A stretch of DNA of 39,564 nt from Kitasatospora sp. CB01950 (GTDB lineage Bacteria > Actinomycetota > Actinomycetes > Streptomycetales > Streptomycetaceae). The notes beneath the pieces were generated by a model. It ran no database searches. It had not been told where the DNA came from and saw only the letters and a program-made list of their open reading frames with translations. The first letter of the stretch is position 1; the number at the start of each line of letters is the position of its first letter. A program made the position numbers and the translations under genes. Of this stretch, positions 33,120 through 39,564 are shown one piece after another. The stretch spans positions 965,284 through 1,004,847 of the forward strand of contig NZ_LISX01000001.1 of assembly GCF_001905465.1 (NCBI RefSeq), given 5' to 3'.

Positions 33120-34130
33120 CTACGGCAGCACGGCCACCGACCAGTTGCGGTCGTCCGTGCCGCGCGTCACCACCCGGGCCAGCCAGTCCACCGGATCACT
33201 CGGCCCGGCGCCCTGCCTGCGCACCTCGGACACGCACCGGCGCACCCCGTTCTCGGACGCGCAGACCGCATCCGGCGGCGCCGCCTGCCGCCCGGCCTCA
33301 CCGGCGCCGTCCGGGGCCGCCGACACCGTGATCTCCAGGTTGCCGTGCTCCTGGAAGCCCACCTCGGCCGTCCACAGGTCCGCGCCGCCCACCGTGCGGT
33401 ACAGCACCGCCCGGGTGACCACCGCCTCCGGCGGCATCGACGACAACGCGACCGGCATCGCCGGCGAGTACGCCCCCACCTGCACCCCCTCGGCGATCCG
33501 CAGCGGCACCTGCTCCCGGTCCGCGTCCGACAGCCCCGTGCTGTCCACCTGGTACCAGCGCCCGTCCACCCCCTGGAACCGCAGCTGGTTGAACGACCGC
33601 GCGAACCCCGGATCGGTCGACGTGAGCCAGTACGCCTCCCGCCCGTGCACCGGCGGCGCGTCCTTCCGCACCCCGTTCCCCGGGCCCAGCAGCGGATCCA
33701 CCAGCGGCGTCACCCCCACCGGGAACGCCGTCAGGGAGAACGTCGGGCCGCTCCCGGTGCCCACCACCTCCACCCCGGTCGAACTCGACCGGTACTCCAC
33801 CGCCGTCACCGTGTCCGGCAGCCAGCCGAACCGGGCCGGTACCGTCAGCACCGTCCGGCCGCTCACCGGCGCGGGCCGCCCCGACAGGTTCGGCGTCGGC
33901 GCCGCGGTGGTGATCCCGTCGTCGCGCCCGTACCCGGTCAGCACCGTCACCGACCCGGCCGCCAGCACCGCCGCGGCCACCGCCGCCACCGTCCACGTCC
34001 GCCTGCGCCGCAGCCGACGGCCCCGCAGCACCGCCAGCGCCGGATCCACCCGCGACGGCGGCGCCGAAGCCTCCTGCTCCGCCACGACCCGCGCCATCCG
34101 CACGGACAGCTCTTCCCCGTCCCCGCTCAT
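33120..34130 (-). CDS. membrane-anchored protein B downstream of sigma factor, putative anti-sigma/sensor
   Basis: 336 residues. A ~44-residue cytoplasmic part ending in a basic patch (RGRRLRRRRT), one span (about 45-65), and an outer domain of ~270 residues. Its ATG overlaps the sigma gene stop (ATGA), so the two are translationally coupled, the usual arrangement for an anti-sigma factor. No ZAS zinc motif (HxxxCxxC) is seen. The outer domain is paralogous to the gene at 34794-35903: shared blocks include GRTVLTVPARFGWLP, TAVEYRSS, REAYWL, LRFQGVDGRWYQV and the Cys pair CASENGVRRC (290 and 299). No named family recognised. Confidence 0.82.
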   Translation of the reverse strand: MSGDGEELSVRMARVVAEQEASAPPSRVDPALAVLRGRRLRRRRTWTVAAVAAAVLAAGSVTVLTGYGRDDGITTAAPTPNLSGRPAPVSGRTVLTVPARFGWLPDTVTAVEYRSSSTGVEVVGTGSGPTFSLTAFPVGVTPLVDPLLGPGNGVRKDAPPVHGREAYWLTSTDPGFARSFNQLRFQGVDGRWYQVDSTGLSDADREQVPLRIAEGVQVGAYSPAMPVALSSMPPEAVVTRAVLYRTVGGADLWTAEVGFQEHGNLEITVSAAPDGAGEAGRQAAPPDAVCASENGVRRCVSEVRRQGAGPSDPVDWLARVVTRGTDDRNWSVAVLP

Positions 34131-34639
34131 GCCTCCGACCTCCCCGCCGGGCGAAGCAGCGCCGACCGCCGCAACGCGTCCAGCGCCCGCGAACTCTGGC
34201 TCTTCACATTGCCGTTGGAACACCCCATCGCCGCCGCCGTCTGCTCGACCGACAGGTCGCAGTAGTAGCGCAGCACCACGGTCGCCCGCTGCCGCGGCGG
34301 CAGCGCGGCCAACGCCTCCCGCAGATCCAGCGAGACCGCCAGATCCGCCTCCGGCGGCGGCGACTGCTCCGGCGGCCGCGCGGTCGGCCTGGTCCGCCGC
34401 CACCATGCGGTGCGCTGCTCCGCGAGGAACGCGTTCACCAGCACCGCCCGGGCATACCCGTCCGGGTTCTCCGCCCGGCTCACCCGGCCCCAGTGCAGAT
34501 ACAGCTTGGTGATCGACTCCTGCACCAGGTCGTCCGCACGATGCCAGTCCGCGCACAACAGGTACGCGACCCTCCGCAGCCAGACCGCCCTGGAGGTCAC
34601 GAACGCGGTGAACTCCTCGTCCCGCGCCAGCTCCGCCAT
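34127..34639 (-). CDS. SigE-family ECF RNA polymerase sigma factor
   Basis: 170 residues, the usual length of the streptomycete SigE-family (TIGR02983) ECF sigma factors. Region 2 spans ~13-80 (FVTSRAVWLRRVAYLLC, ADDLVQESITKLYLHW, NPDGYARAVLVNAFL), region 4 spans ~106-160 with helix-turn-helix LSVEQTAAAMGCSNGNVKSQ. No extra C-terminal domain is present. The ATG at 34639 is preceded by GGGAGGAGGGG. It lies between two paralogous membrane-anchored proteins and overlaps the downstream one by four bases. A hairpin and a possible ECF-type promoter lie directly upstream, suggesting autoregulation. Confidence 0.93.
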   Translation of the reverse strand: MAELARDEEFTAFVTSRAVWLRRVAYLLCADWHRADDLVQESITKLYLHWGRVSRAENPDGYARAVLVNAFLAEQRTAWWRRTRPTARPPEQSPPPEADLAVSLDLREALAALPPRQRATVVLRYYCDLSVEQTAAAMGCSNGNVKSQSSRALDALRRSALLRPAGRSEA

Positions 34640-34694
34640 CTCCGGCGCCCCTCCTCCCACTGGAACGACGGCACGACCGCGCCGCCGACCCCCT

Positions 34695-34721
34695 GATGCG
34701 GCCCGCCCCCACGAAGGTTGC
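34695..34721 (-). promoter_or_regulatory. possible ECF-type promoter GCAACC-16-GCATC for the sigma gene
   Basis: On the minus strand GCAACC (34721-34716) and GCATC (34699-34695) are 16 bp apart, the spacing and AAC core of many ECF promoters. They lie 56 bases before the sigma ATG. I saw no second copy upstream of the paralog at 35903. Confidence 0.35.
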
Positions 34722-34754
34722 ACGGCGGATGGCGAACGACCGTACGACGGCGCC

Positions 34755-34787
34755 CGGCACCCCCTGCTGCGGGGATACCGGGTGCCG
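34755..34787 (-). terminator. hairpin between protein A gene and sigma gene
   Basis: CGGCACCC (34755-34762) pairs with GGGTGCCG (34780-34787), with a second possible pairing of CCCC and GGGG inside. It begins just after the stop of the upstream gene and could separate it from the sigma transcript. Confidence 0.6.
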
Positions 34788-34793
34788 TTGCGT

Positions 34794-35903
34794 TCACGAC
34801 TGCGGCAACACGTCCGTGGTCCAGCCGCTCTCGTCCATGCCGTGCGGCACCACCAGCGACAGCCAGTCCGCCGGATCCGCGGCGGCGGCGTCACCGCTCG
34901 ACACCTTGATCAGCCGCACGCACCAGTGCAGCCCGTTCCCGGACGCGCACTTCTGCGAGGTGGTCACCGTGGCCAGCCCGTCGTTCGAGCTCCTCGGCGC
35001 CGAACCGTTCGGGTCGGACCCCCGCTCGCCCGGACCCACCTCGACCGTCGCGAACCCGTAGGCCTTGTTCCGGAAGGACAGCGAGGCCGACCACCCGCCG
35101 GACCCCGATCCGCCGGACCCCGACCCGCCGGACACCGGCCGCAGCAGAGTCACCCCGGCCACCTCCGTCTCCGGCGGCAGGGCGGACATCGACACCGGCA
35201 ACGGCACCCGGAACGCGCCCGGCACCACACCCGCCGCCATCTGCAGCGGCAGCTGCTGACGGTCCGCGCCCTTCAGACCGGTGGCCTTGACCTCCATCCA
35301 ACGACCGTCCGCGTCCCGGAAACGCAGCCTGTCCACCGCGGCCCGCGGCCCGGTGCCGTCCACGGACAACCAGTACGCGTCCTGCCCGTTCACCTGCGGG
35401 GCGTCCCGCCGCACCACCGGCTCGTCCGACGGGAGACGCGGCTGCTCCGGGGCCACCCCGGCCGGGAACACCGCCAGGTCGAACATCGCGGACCCGTCCC
35501 CCGAGTCCGTCTGCGCCCGTACCGTGACCCCGTCCGGCATCGACCGGTACTCCACGGACCGCACCGTCTCGGGCAGCCACCCGAACTTCGCCGGCGCGGT
35601 CAACACCGTCCGGCCGTCCACCGGCGCCACCGTCTTCAGCGGCCCGGGCGGCAACTGCCCCGGCTGCGCCGTCGACCAGGGCAGACTCGGCGAGAACCCG
35701 GGCGTGCCGACGATCGGACTGTCGTGCGAGCCGCCCCGCAGCCCCAGCGACGTCGCCACCACCGCCACCAGCCCGCTCACCGCGATCACCGCCAACCGCC
35801 GCGCGCCCCACGCCAGCAGCGGCGACCCCACCGGCTCCGCCACCGGCTTCGGCCCTGCCGTCGGCGCGGACCGTCCCTCGCCATGCACCTGATCCCCGGC
35901 CAT
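34794..35903 (-). CDS. membrane-anchored protein A, paralog of protein B
   Basis: 369 residues. Short cytoplasmic part (~34), one span (about 35-55), outer domain of ~310 residues. It aligns along its outer domain with the protein downstream of the sigma factor: GRTVLTAPAKFGWLP, RSVEYRSM, RRDAPQVNGQDAYWL, LRFRDADGRW, SALPPETEV and the Cys pair CASGNGLHWC (319 and 328), then DPADWLSLVV and a VLP ending. A GGSGSGGSGSGG spacer interrupts the domain. Unlike its paralog it has almost no basic cytoplasmic segment, so it may be an outer co-sensor rather than an anti-sigma. ATG 35903 was chosen over an upstream ATG at 36092 that would overlap the promoter region. Family unknown. Confidence 0.78.
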   Translation of the reverse strand: MAGDQVHGEGRSAPTAGPKPVAEPVGSPLLAWGARRLAVIAVSGLVAVVATSLGLRGGSHDSPIVGTPGFSPSLPWSTAQPGQLPPGPLKTVAPVDGRTVLTAPAKFGWLPETVRSVEYRSMPDGVTVRAQTDSGDGSAMFDLAVFPAGVAPEQPRLPSDEPVVRRDAPQVNGQDAYWLSVDGTGPRAAVDRLRFRDADGRWMEVKATGLKGADRQQLPLQMAAGVVPGAFRVPLPVSMSALPPETEVAGVTLLRPVSGGSGSGGSGSGGWSASLSFRNKAYGFATVEVGPGERGSDPNGSAPRSSNDGLATVTTSQKCASGNGLHWCVRLIKVSSGDAAAADPADWLSLVVPHGMDESGWTTDVLPQS

Positions 35904-36093
35904 GTCTCCGACCCCCCCACCTGACGGCGCTCTCCCGAGCGCCCGACTCCGCCGACGCCTGCGAACTCCGGTGCGGCTGGAACACTTCAACCCGGCCGCG
36001 ACCTGCGCGGCTGTCAGATGGTAGTACCGAAACGATCTCCGCTCCGACGTCGGGCGGCGACCGATACCGTCCGCCCCCGGCGAGGTCCGCACG

Positions 36094-36099
36094 TAGGCT
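36094..36099 (+). promoter_or_regulatory. -10 box TAGGCT, probable leaderless start
   Basis: TAGGCT ends seven bases before the ATG at 36107, and the space holds only TTCCCCC, so there is no ribosome-binding site. No clear -35. Confidence 0.5.
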
Positions 36100-36106
36100 T
36101 TCCCCC

Positions 36107-36721
36107 ATGCCGAACGGCCGCTACTCCCTCCACGACCCGCACGACGGAACCCCGCTCGGAGAGGAACGCTTCCAATGCGCCCCCGGCCCCGCCGGCTGGC
36201 GCTACGTCGCCAAGAGCTACCGGCCCGACGGCACCGTCCTCGGCACCACCGACCTCACCCTCGACGCCCGCCACCGCCCGATCCGGGTCGAACTCCGCAG
36301 CGGCGGCTGGCAGGTGCGCGGCGGCGCACTCGACGGCGTGCACTGGGTCCGGGCCGCCACCGACCCCGCCGCCGAAGCCACCGAAGGGACGGACCGGGCG
36401 CACGCCTTCACCGGCGACTCGCCCGCGTTCCTGATCGCCACCGCGCGGCTGCTCGACCTCGAACCCGGCGGCAGCACCCGGATCCGCCTGGTCTCCTTCA
36501 CCGGCCAGGCCCTCGCCCCCCGCACCCTCGACCAGAGCTGGCAACTGCTCACCGTCGAGGATCACCCCACCGACAGCGGGCCGCTGCCCGTCGAGCACTA
36601 CCGGGTCACCGACCTCGAAACCGGCGAGCTCCGCGACGTCCACCTCACCGGGGACGTGCTGCTCTCCGCCCCCGGCATCGACCTCGAAGAGCTCGACAGT
36701 CCGCCCAACGCCCGGCGCTGA
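36107..36721 (+). CDS. conserved-looking protein of unknown function
   Basis: 204 residues, no signal peptide or membrane span. I do not recognise a named family. Alternating strands such as GRYSLHDPHDGTPLGEERF, DLTLDARHRPIRVELRSG and TRIRLVSFTGQALAPRTL suggest a lipocalin-like or DUF3108-like beta barrel. One Cys (FQCAPGPAGWRYV). It is divergent from protein A of the sigma locus, sharing a ~200-bp intergenic region, and convergent with the RDD gene. The start is supported by the -10 box just upstream. Confidence 0.75.
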   Translation: MPNGRYSLHDPHDGTPLGEERFQCAPGPAGWRYVAKSYRPDGTVLGTTDLTLDARHRPIRVELRSGGWQVRGGALDGVHWVRAATDPAAEATEGTDRAHAFTGDSPAFLIATARLLDLEPGGSTRIRLVSFTGQALAPRTLDQSWQLLTVEDHPTDSGPLPVEHYRVTDLETGELRDVHLTGDVLLSAPGIDLEELDSPPNARR

Positions 36722-36725
36722 CACG

Positions 36726-36770
36726 GGCTTTCGCTCGGGCGGTCACGCAGGCTTTCGCCCGGGCGGTCAC
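36726..36770. repeat. 24-bp tandem duplication at the end of the RDD gene
   Basis: GGCTTTCGCTCGGGCGGTCAC (36726-36746) recurs as GGCTTTCGCCCGGGCGGTCAC (36750-36770) with one difference and a 24-bp period. The second copy contains the RDD stop codon (36767-36769); the first repeats it downstream, in frame. Confidence 0.8.
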
Positions 36771-37774
36771 TCGGGGCGGGCGAAGCCTTCGCCGTCGGCG
36801 GGAGCCTGCGCGGGCACCTGTGCGGGCGGGGCGGGCGGGGTGGCGGGTGCTGCGGGCTGCGCCTGCTCCGGGACGCCGAGCACCCGCATCGGCTTTCCGT
36901 TCGGCTGCTGCGGCACGGCGGCCGGCGCGGGAACCGTCTGCGGCGGCGCCGGCTGGTACGCCGCCGGAGCCCCGTAGGTCGGCGCCCCATAGGTCGGTGC
37001 CGCGTAGGCCGCGGCAGCGTACGTCGAGGCCGCCTTCTCCCACTCGCGGCGCTGGCGCTCCATCGTCACCGCGCCCAGGTACACCATCGGCGGCAGGCCC
37101 TGCGGCACCGGCCAGCCGGTCCGTCCGGCCAGGTCCGCGGCCAGCCGGTCCGCCAGACCGGTCGCCACCTGCTGATCCAACTCGTGCATGCGGCCCAGCA
37201 GTTGGCGTATCGACAGCCACAGGCCGTCCGGCACTGCGGACAGGTCCAGCGCCACCAGGTCGGCACCCAGCATGTGCATCACGTGCGGCGGCACCGGCGG
37301 AACCACGCCGTGGCTCTGCGGCACCCGCTCACGGATCACCAGCGTCCCCGCGAAGATGTCGCCCAGCCGGCGTCCCTGCGCCGAGAACAGCGACACCACC
37401 ACGGCCGGCATCGCCAGCAGACCGAAGTCGATGACTCCCACCAGGCCGCGCACCAGGGCGTGCCGGAACCGGATCGGCCCGCCGTCGGTCCGCACCACCC
37501 GCAGGCCCAGCACCACCTTGCCGACCGAGCGGCCCTTGGACAGCGTCTCCGCCATCACCGGCAGCAGCACCGTGAAGAACACCATCAGCACGACCGCGAT
37601 GGCGTCCGCTGCGGCCCCCTCCATCGCCGACAGCCCGAAGGCCACCATGAACCCGCCGATGAAGTACACCGTCAGGTAGACCAACGCGTCCAGCAACCGG
37701 GCCAGGCCGCGCGACGGCAGCCTCGCCGCCCGCAGCCCCAGGACGACCGCCTCACCGGTCACCAGCTCGCTCAC
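36767..37774 (-). CDS. RDD family membrane protein
   Basis: 335 residues. The RDD domain (about residues 15-160) has its Arg in ARLLDALVYL, the two Asp-like positions around VGVIDFGLL and RLGDIFAGTLVI, and the SKGRSVGKVVLGLRVVRTDG block typical of the family. Three to four spans are present. Then follows a soluble region (about 165-255, LWLSIRQLLGRMHELDQQ) and an Ala/Pro/Tyr-rich tail (TYGAPTYGAPAAYQ). RDD proteins are of uncertain function; some are ion exchangers. The start is GTG 37774 on frame evidence, with a GGGTGG near it. It is divergent from a SpoIIM-like gene, a pairing often seen in actinobacteria with MoxR and DUF58 genes, which are not in this window. Confidence 0.9.
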   Translation of the reverse strand: MSELVTGEAVVLGLRAARLPSRGLARLLDALVYLTVYFIGGFMVAFGLSAMEGAAADAIAVVLMVFFTVLLPVMAETLSKGRSVGKVVLGLRVVRTDGGPIRFRHALVRGLVGVIDFGLLAMPAVVVSLFSAQGRRLGDIFAGTLVIRERVPQSHGVVPPVPPHVMHMLGADLVALDLSAVPDGLWLSIRQLLGRMHELDQQVATGLADRLAADLAGRTGWPVPQGLPPMVYLGAVTMERQRREWEKAASTYAAAAYAAPTYGAPTYGAPAAYQPAPPQTVPAPAAVPQQPNGKPMRVLGVPEQAQPAAPATPPAPPAQVPAQAPADGEGFARPE

Positions 37775-38012
37775 GCCACCCACCCGTTCCGCTCCCGGGC
37801 ACGCCCGACGACCCGCGCCGCGCCACCCGAACCCTCGATCAACAGCGGCAAACATACGGCCGAGCACCCCTGCCCGGTAACCCCGGGCACCGCATCCGGC
37901 ATCGCCCGACACACCGCGCTCCGCCTCTGGCATGCTGAGCCCCGCACAGCCCCGGCCGCACACCAACCAGTGCCCGCCGTCCTGCCCCACCGCGCACCCG
38001 GAGAGAGCCGCA
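37775..38012. other. divergent intergenic region between RDD and SpoIIM-like genes
   Basis: 238 bp with no gene. A minus-strand TATGTT near 37850 could be the -10 for the RDD gene and a GCATGCTGAG stretch near 37932 the start region for the other. Neither has a clear -35. Confidence 0.35.
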
Positions 38013-39017
38013 ATGGACCTGGACGTCTTCGTCGCCGCCCACCAGGCGGAATGGCAACGGTTGGAGACGCTCTGCGGCCGCCGTCGACTCACCGGCGAGG
38101 AGTCCGACGAGCTCATCACCCTCTACCAGCGCGCCACCAGCCACCTCGCCCAGGTCCAGGCCGCCGCCCCGCACCCCGGTGTGGAAGGGCGCCTCACCAG
38201 CCTGGTCGTCCGCGGCCGCAACGCCGTCGCCGGCGCCCGCAGCTCCTCCTGGCGCGACGCCACCCGCTACTTCACCGTCAGCTTCCCCGCCGCGCTCTAC
38301 CGCGCCCGCCGCTGGTGGCTGACCATCGGCCTGGTCTTCTTCCTCCTCAGTGCCCTGGTCGCCTGGTGGATCGGCACCAACCCGGAGGTCCGCAACGCCC
38401 TGGTCCCGCCGGACCAGCTGAACGACCTCACCAAGCCCGGCGGCGAGTACGAGGCCTATTACACCGACCACCCCTCGGCGAACTTCGCCGCCAAGGTGTG
38501 GACCAACAACGCCTGGGTCGCCGCCTACTGCCTGATATGCGCGGTGCTGCTCGGCGTCCCGGTCGTCTTCATCCTGTTCAGCAACATGCTGAATCTCGCC
38601 GTCGGCCTCGGACTGATGGCCTCTGCCGGCCGCCTCCCGCTCTTCCTCGGCCTGCTCCTTCCGCACGGCCTGCTCGAACTCACCGCCGTCTTCGTCGCCG
38701 CCGGCCTCAGCCTCCGCCTCGGCTGGACCGTCATCGACCCCGGCCCCCGCACCCGCGGCGCGGCCCTCGCCGAGGAAGGGCGCGCCGTCATCGGCTCCGT
38801 CATCGGCCTCACCGCCGTCCTTCTGGTCACCGGCATCATCGAAGGCTTCGTCAGCGGCTCCGGCCTCCCCACCTGGTTGCGGGTCGGCATCGGCCTCACC
38901 GTGGAAGCCCTGTTCCTCGTCTACGCCCTCGTCCTCGGCAAGCGCGCCGCCGCCCGCGGCGAGCTCGGCGACGTCGAGGCCGCCGACCGCACCGACCTGC
39001 AGCCGACGGCCGCCTGA
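38013..39017 (+). CDS. stage II sporulation protein M (SpoIIM/DUF95) family protein
   Basis: 334 residues. N-terminal soluble helical part (MDLDVFVAAHQAEWQRLE to RGRNAVAGA, about 1-75), then FTVSFPAALYRARRWW and about five to six spans, with NNAWVAAYCLICAVLLGVP and LPHGLLELTAVFVAAG matching the DUF95 family. In Bacillus SpoIIM works in engulfment; actinobacterial members are more general membrane proteins found next to RDD, MoxR and DUF58 genes. GGAG lies eight bases before the ATG at 38013. It is the last protein gene before the rRNA operon. Confidence 0.92.
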   Translation: MDLDVFVAAHQAEWQRLETLCGRRRLTGEESDELITLYQRATSHLAQVQAAAPHPGVEGRLTSLVVRGRNAVAGARSSSWRDATRYFTVSFPAALYRARRWWLTIGLVFFLLSALVAWWIGTNPEVRNALVPPDQLNDLTKPGGEYEAYYTDHPSANFAAKVWTNNAWVAAYCLICAVLLGVPVVFILFSNMLNLAVGLGLMASAGRLPLFLGLLLPHGLLELTAVFVAAGLSLRLGWTVIDPGPRTRGAALAEEGRAVIGSVIGLTAVLLVTGIIEGFVSGSGLPTWLRVGIGLTVEALFLVYALVLGKRAAARGELGDVEAADRTDLQPTAA

Positions 39018-39083
39018 GCACGGCGTGCCTGGTCACGGGTGCCGTTTCAAACCTGGTAACCTGGTGATCACCCCGAGGGACCA

Positions 39084-39112
39084 TTGACTTGATCTCTTCG
39101 GGTCAGTAGGTT
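39084..39112 (+). promoter_or_regulatory. rRNA promoter TTGACT-17-TAGGTT
   Basis: TTGACT (39084-39089) and TAGGTT (39107-39112) are exactly 17 bp apart, near the streptomycete housekeeping consensus. Confidence 0.75.
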
Positions 39113-39127
39113 TGAACGGTTGGGCGA

Positions 39128-39157
39128 TTGGACATACAGTCCGGTCCGGCGTAGAGT
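39128..39157 (+). promoter_or_regulatory. rRNA promoter TTGGAC-18-TAGAGT
   Basis: TTGGAC (39128-39133) and TAGAGT (39152-39157) are 18 bp apart. The first base of the -35 lies 16 bases after the -10 of the previous promoter. Confidence 0.7.
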
Positions 39158-39238
39158 CTACGAAGTCGCCGGAACAAGGTGAGTGCCCGAAAGGGTGCAG
39201 AACCGAGTCAAGCGAAAAACCCTGAAGCAGAGCAACGC

Positions 39239-39327
39239 AAAACCTTTGATAAGGTCTGCAAGCGAAGTCGAAGGAATTCCCACTCCAGCGGGAAGCGAAA
39301 ATCGGAGCGAAAAACCTCTGATAAGCT
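39239..39327 (+). promoter_or_regulatory. two repeated AAAACC-T(T/C)TGATAAG promoter-like elements
   Basis: AAAACCTTTGATAAGGT (39239-39255) and AAAACCTCTGATAAGCT (39311-39327) are near-copies 72 bp apart. The second is followed by GGAAACACGAA, as in other streptomycete rRNA leaders I recall. Both have a -10-like TGATAAG but no TTGACA-like -35. Confidence 0.5.
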
Positions 39328-39557
39328 GGAAACACGAAAGAACGAAGCGCCCGGAGGGCCGGTCGGAAGGCCGCCTGAAGGAAGCGTCCGTTCCTTGAGA
39401 ACTCAACAGCGTGCCAAAAGTCAACGCCAGATATGTTGACATCCCCGGCCGGTCCTCTGGATCGGTTGGAGATTCCTTTATGAAGTAACACTAGCGAGGA
39501 CGCAGTGCGCAGGACCGCCTATTCCGGTGGTTGCTGTGCCGCTCTTTCGTGGAAGCA

Positions 39558-39564
39558 TTCACGG
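39558..39564 (+). rRNA. 16S rRNA gene, first bases only
   Basis: The window ends with TTCACGG. In actinobacteria this directly precedes AGAGTTTGATC at the 5' end of 16S rRNA. Only about seven bases are present, so the call rests on the leader context. Confidence 0.7.

Larger units (their letters stand above)
39018..39557 (+). promoter_or_regulatory. rRNA operon promoter and leader region
   Basis: 540 bp without a protein gene. It holds two good streptomycete promoters, a pair of AAAACC-TxTGATAAG elements, a conserved leader block with TTGAGAACTCAACAGC (39395-39410), and then the 5' flank of 16S rRNA. ORFs called here have poor codon use. The leader block resembles the antitermination (nut-like) part of other actinobacterial rRNA leaders. 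Confidence 0.88.

Noticed and set aside
39033..39491. Protein-coding frames in the rRNA leader
   Set aside because: They have atypical codon use and cross the rRNA promoters; the region is non-coding.

Overview
The window is high-GC actinobacterial chromosome from a Streptomycetaceae member (Streptomyces or Kitasatospora type; genus not decidable here). Signs are GC-dominated third codon positions, GTG/TTG starts, -10 boxes of the TAGNNT type, a whiB developmental regulator, a full ahcY and an rRNA operon with a streptomycete-style leader. The gene order whiB - large glycosyltransferase - DUF5719 - zincin-like - DUF3499 - manB - Trm112 - SIS - ahcY is, from memory, the order around whiB in S. 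coelicolor, so most of the window looks like conserved core. Both edges look like contig ends: the first 91 bases fold back on themselves inside an acyl-CoA dehydrogenase gene, and the last bases are the first few of a 16S rRNA gene.

Layout. 1-3.1 kb: truncated acyl-CoA dehydrogenase, then (minus) an LCP ligase and a serine-acetyltransferase-like protein. 3.1-4.0 kb: an FMN reductase of the SsuE type preceded by a 25-codon Cys-containing leader peptide. 4.0-7.6 kb: a MacB-type ABC transporter with nested G/C palindromes upstream, closed by a strong hairpin. 7.6-10 kb: a small unknown protein and a multi-spanning membrane protein. 10-15.8 kb: two more LCP proteins, a family-2 glycosyltransferase, a left-handed beta-helix acyltransferase and a TIGR03089-like half adenylation protein. 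15.9-19.7 kb: an AlkA-like DNA glycosylase and a minus-strand operon cysteine dioxygenase - fbiA - fbiB (coenzyme F420 maturation). 19.75-20.4 kb: a long non-coding stretch leading into whiB. 20.8-26.4 kb: a 1286-residue membrane glycosyltransferase and a DUF5719 exported protein. 26.4-31.4 kb: degenerate zincin, DUF3499, phosphomannomutase, Trm112-like protein, SIS protein, cation-diffusion-facilitator transporter. 31.4-33.1 kb: ahcY with a structured leader. 33.1-35.9 kb: a SigE-family ECF sigma gene flanked by two paralogous membrane-anchored proteins. 36.1-39.0 kb: an unknown protein, an RDD protein and a SpoIIM-like protein. 39.0-39.56 kb: rRNA promoter and leader.

How the genes work together. 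Much of the window fits building the cell envelope: phosphomannomutase and the SIS protein supply sugar phosphates, two glycosyltransferases and two acyltransferases assemble and decorate glycans, and three LCP proteins would attach glycopolymers to peptidoglycan. whiB sits amid these genes. The most novel-looking unit is the sigma factor bracketed by two related extracytoplasmic proteins, the distal one overlapping the sigma gene by ATGA: a candidate sigma/anti-sigma surface-sensing module. A repeated feature is a TAGNNT box 6-8 nt before the start codon of several genes, suggesting widespread leaderless transcription.
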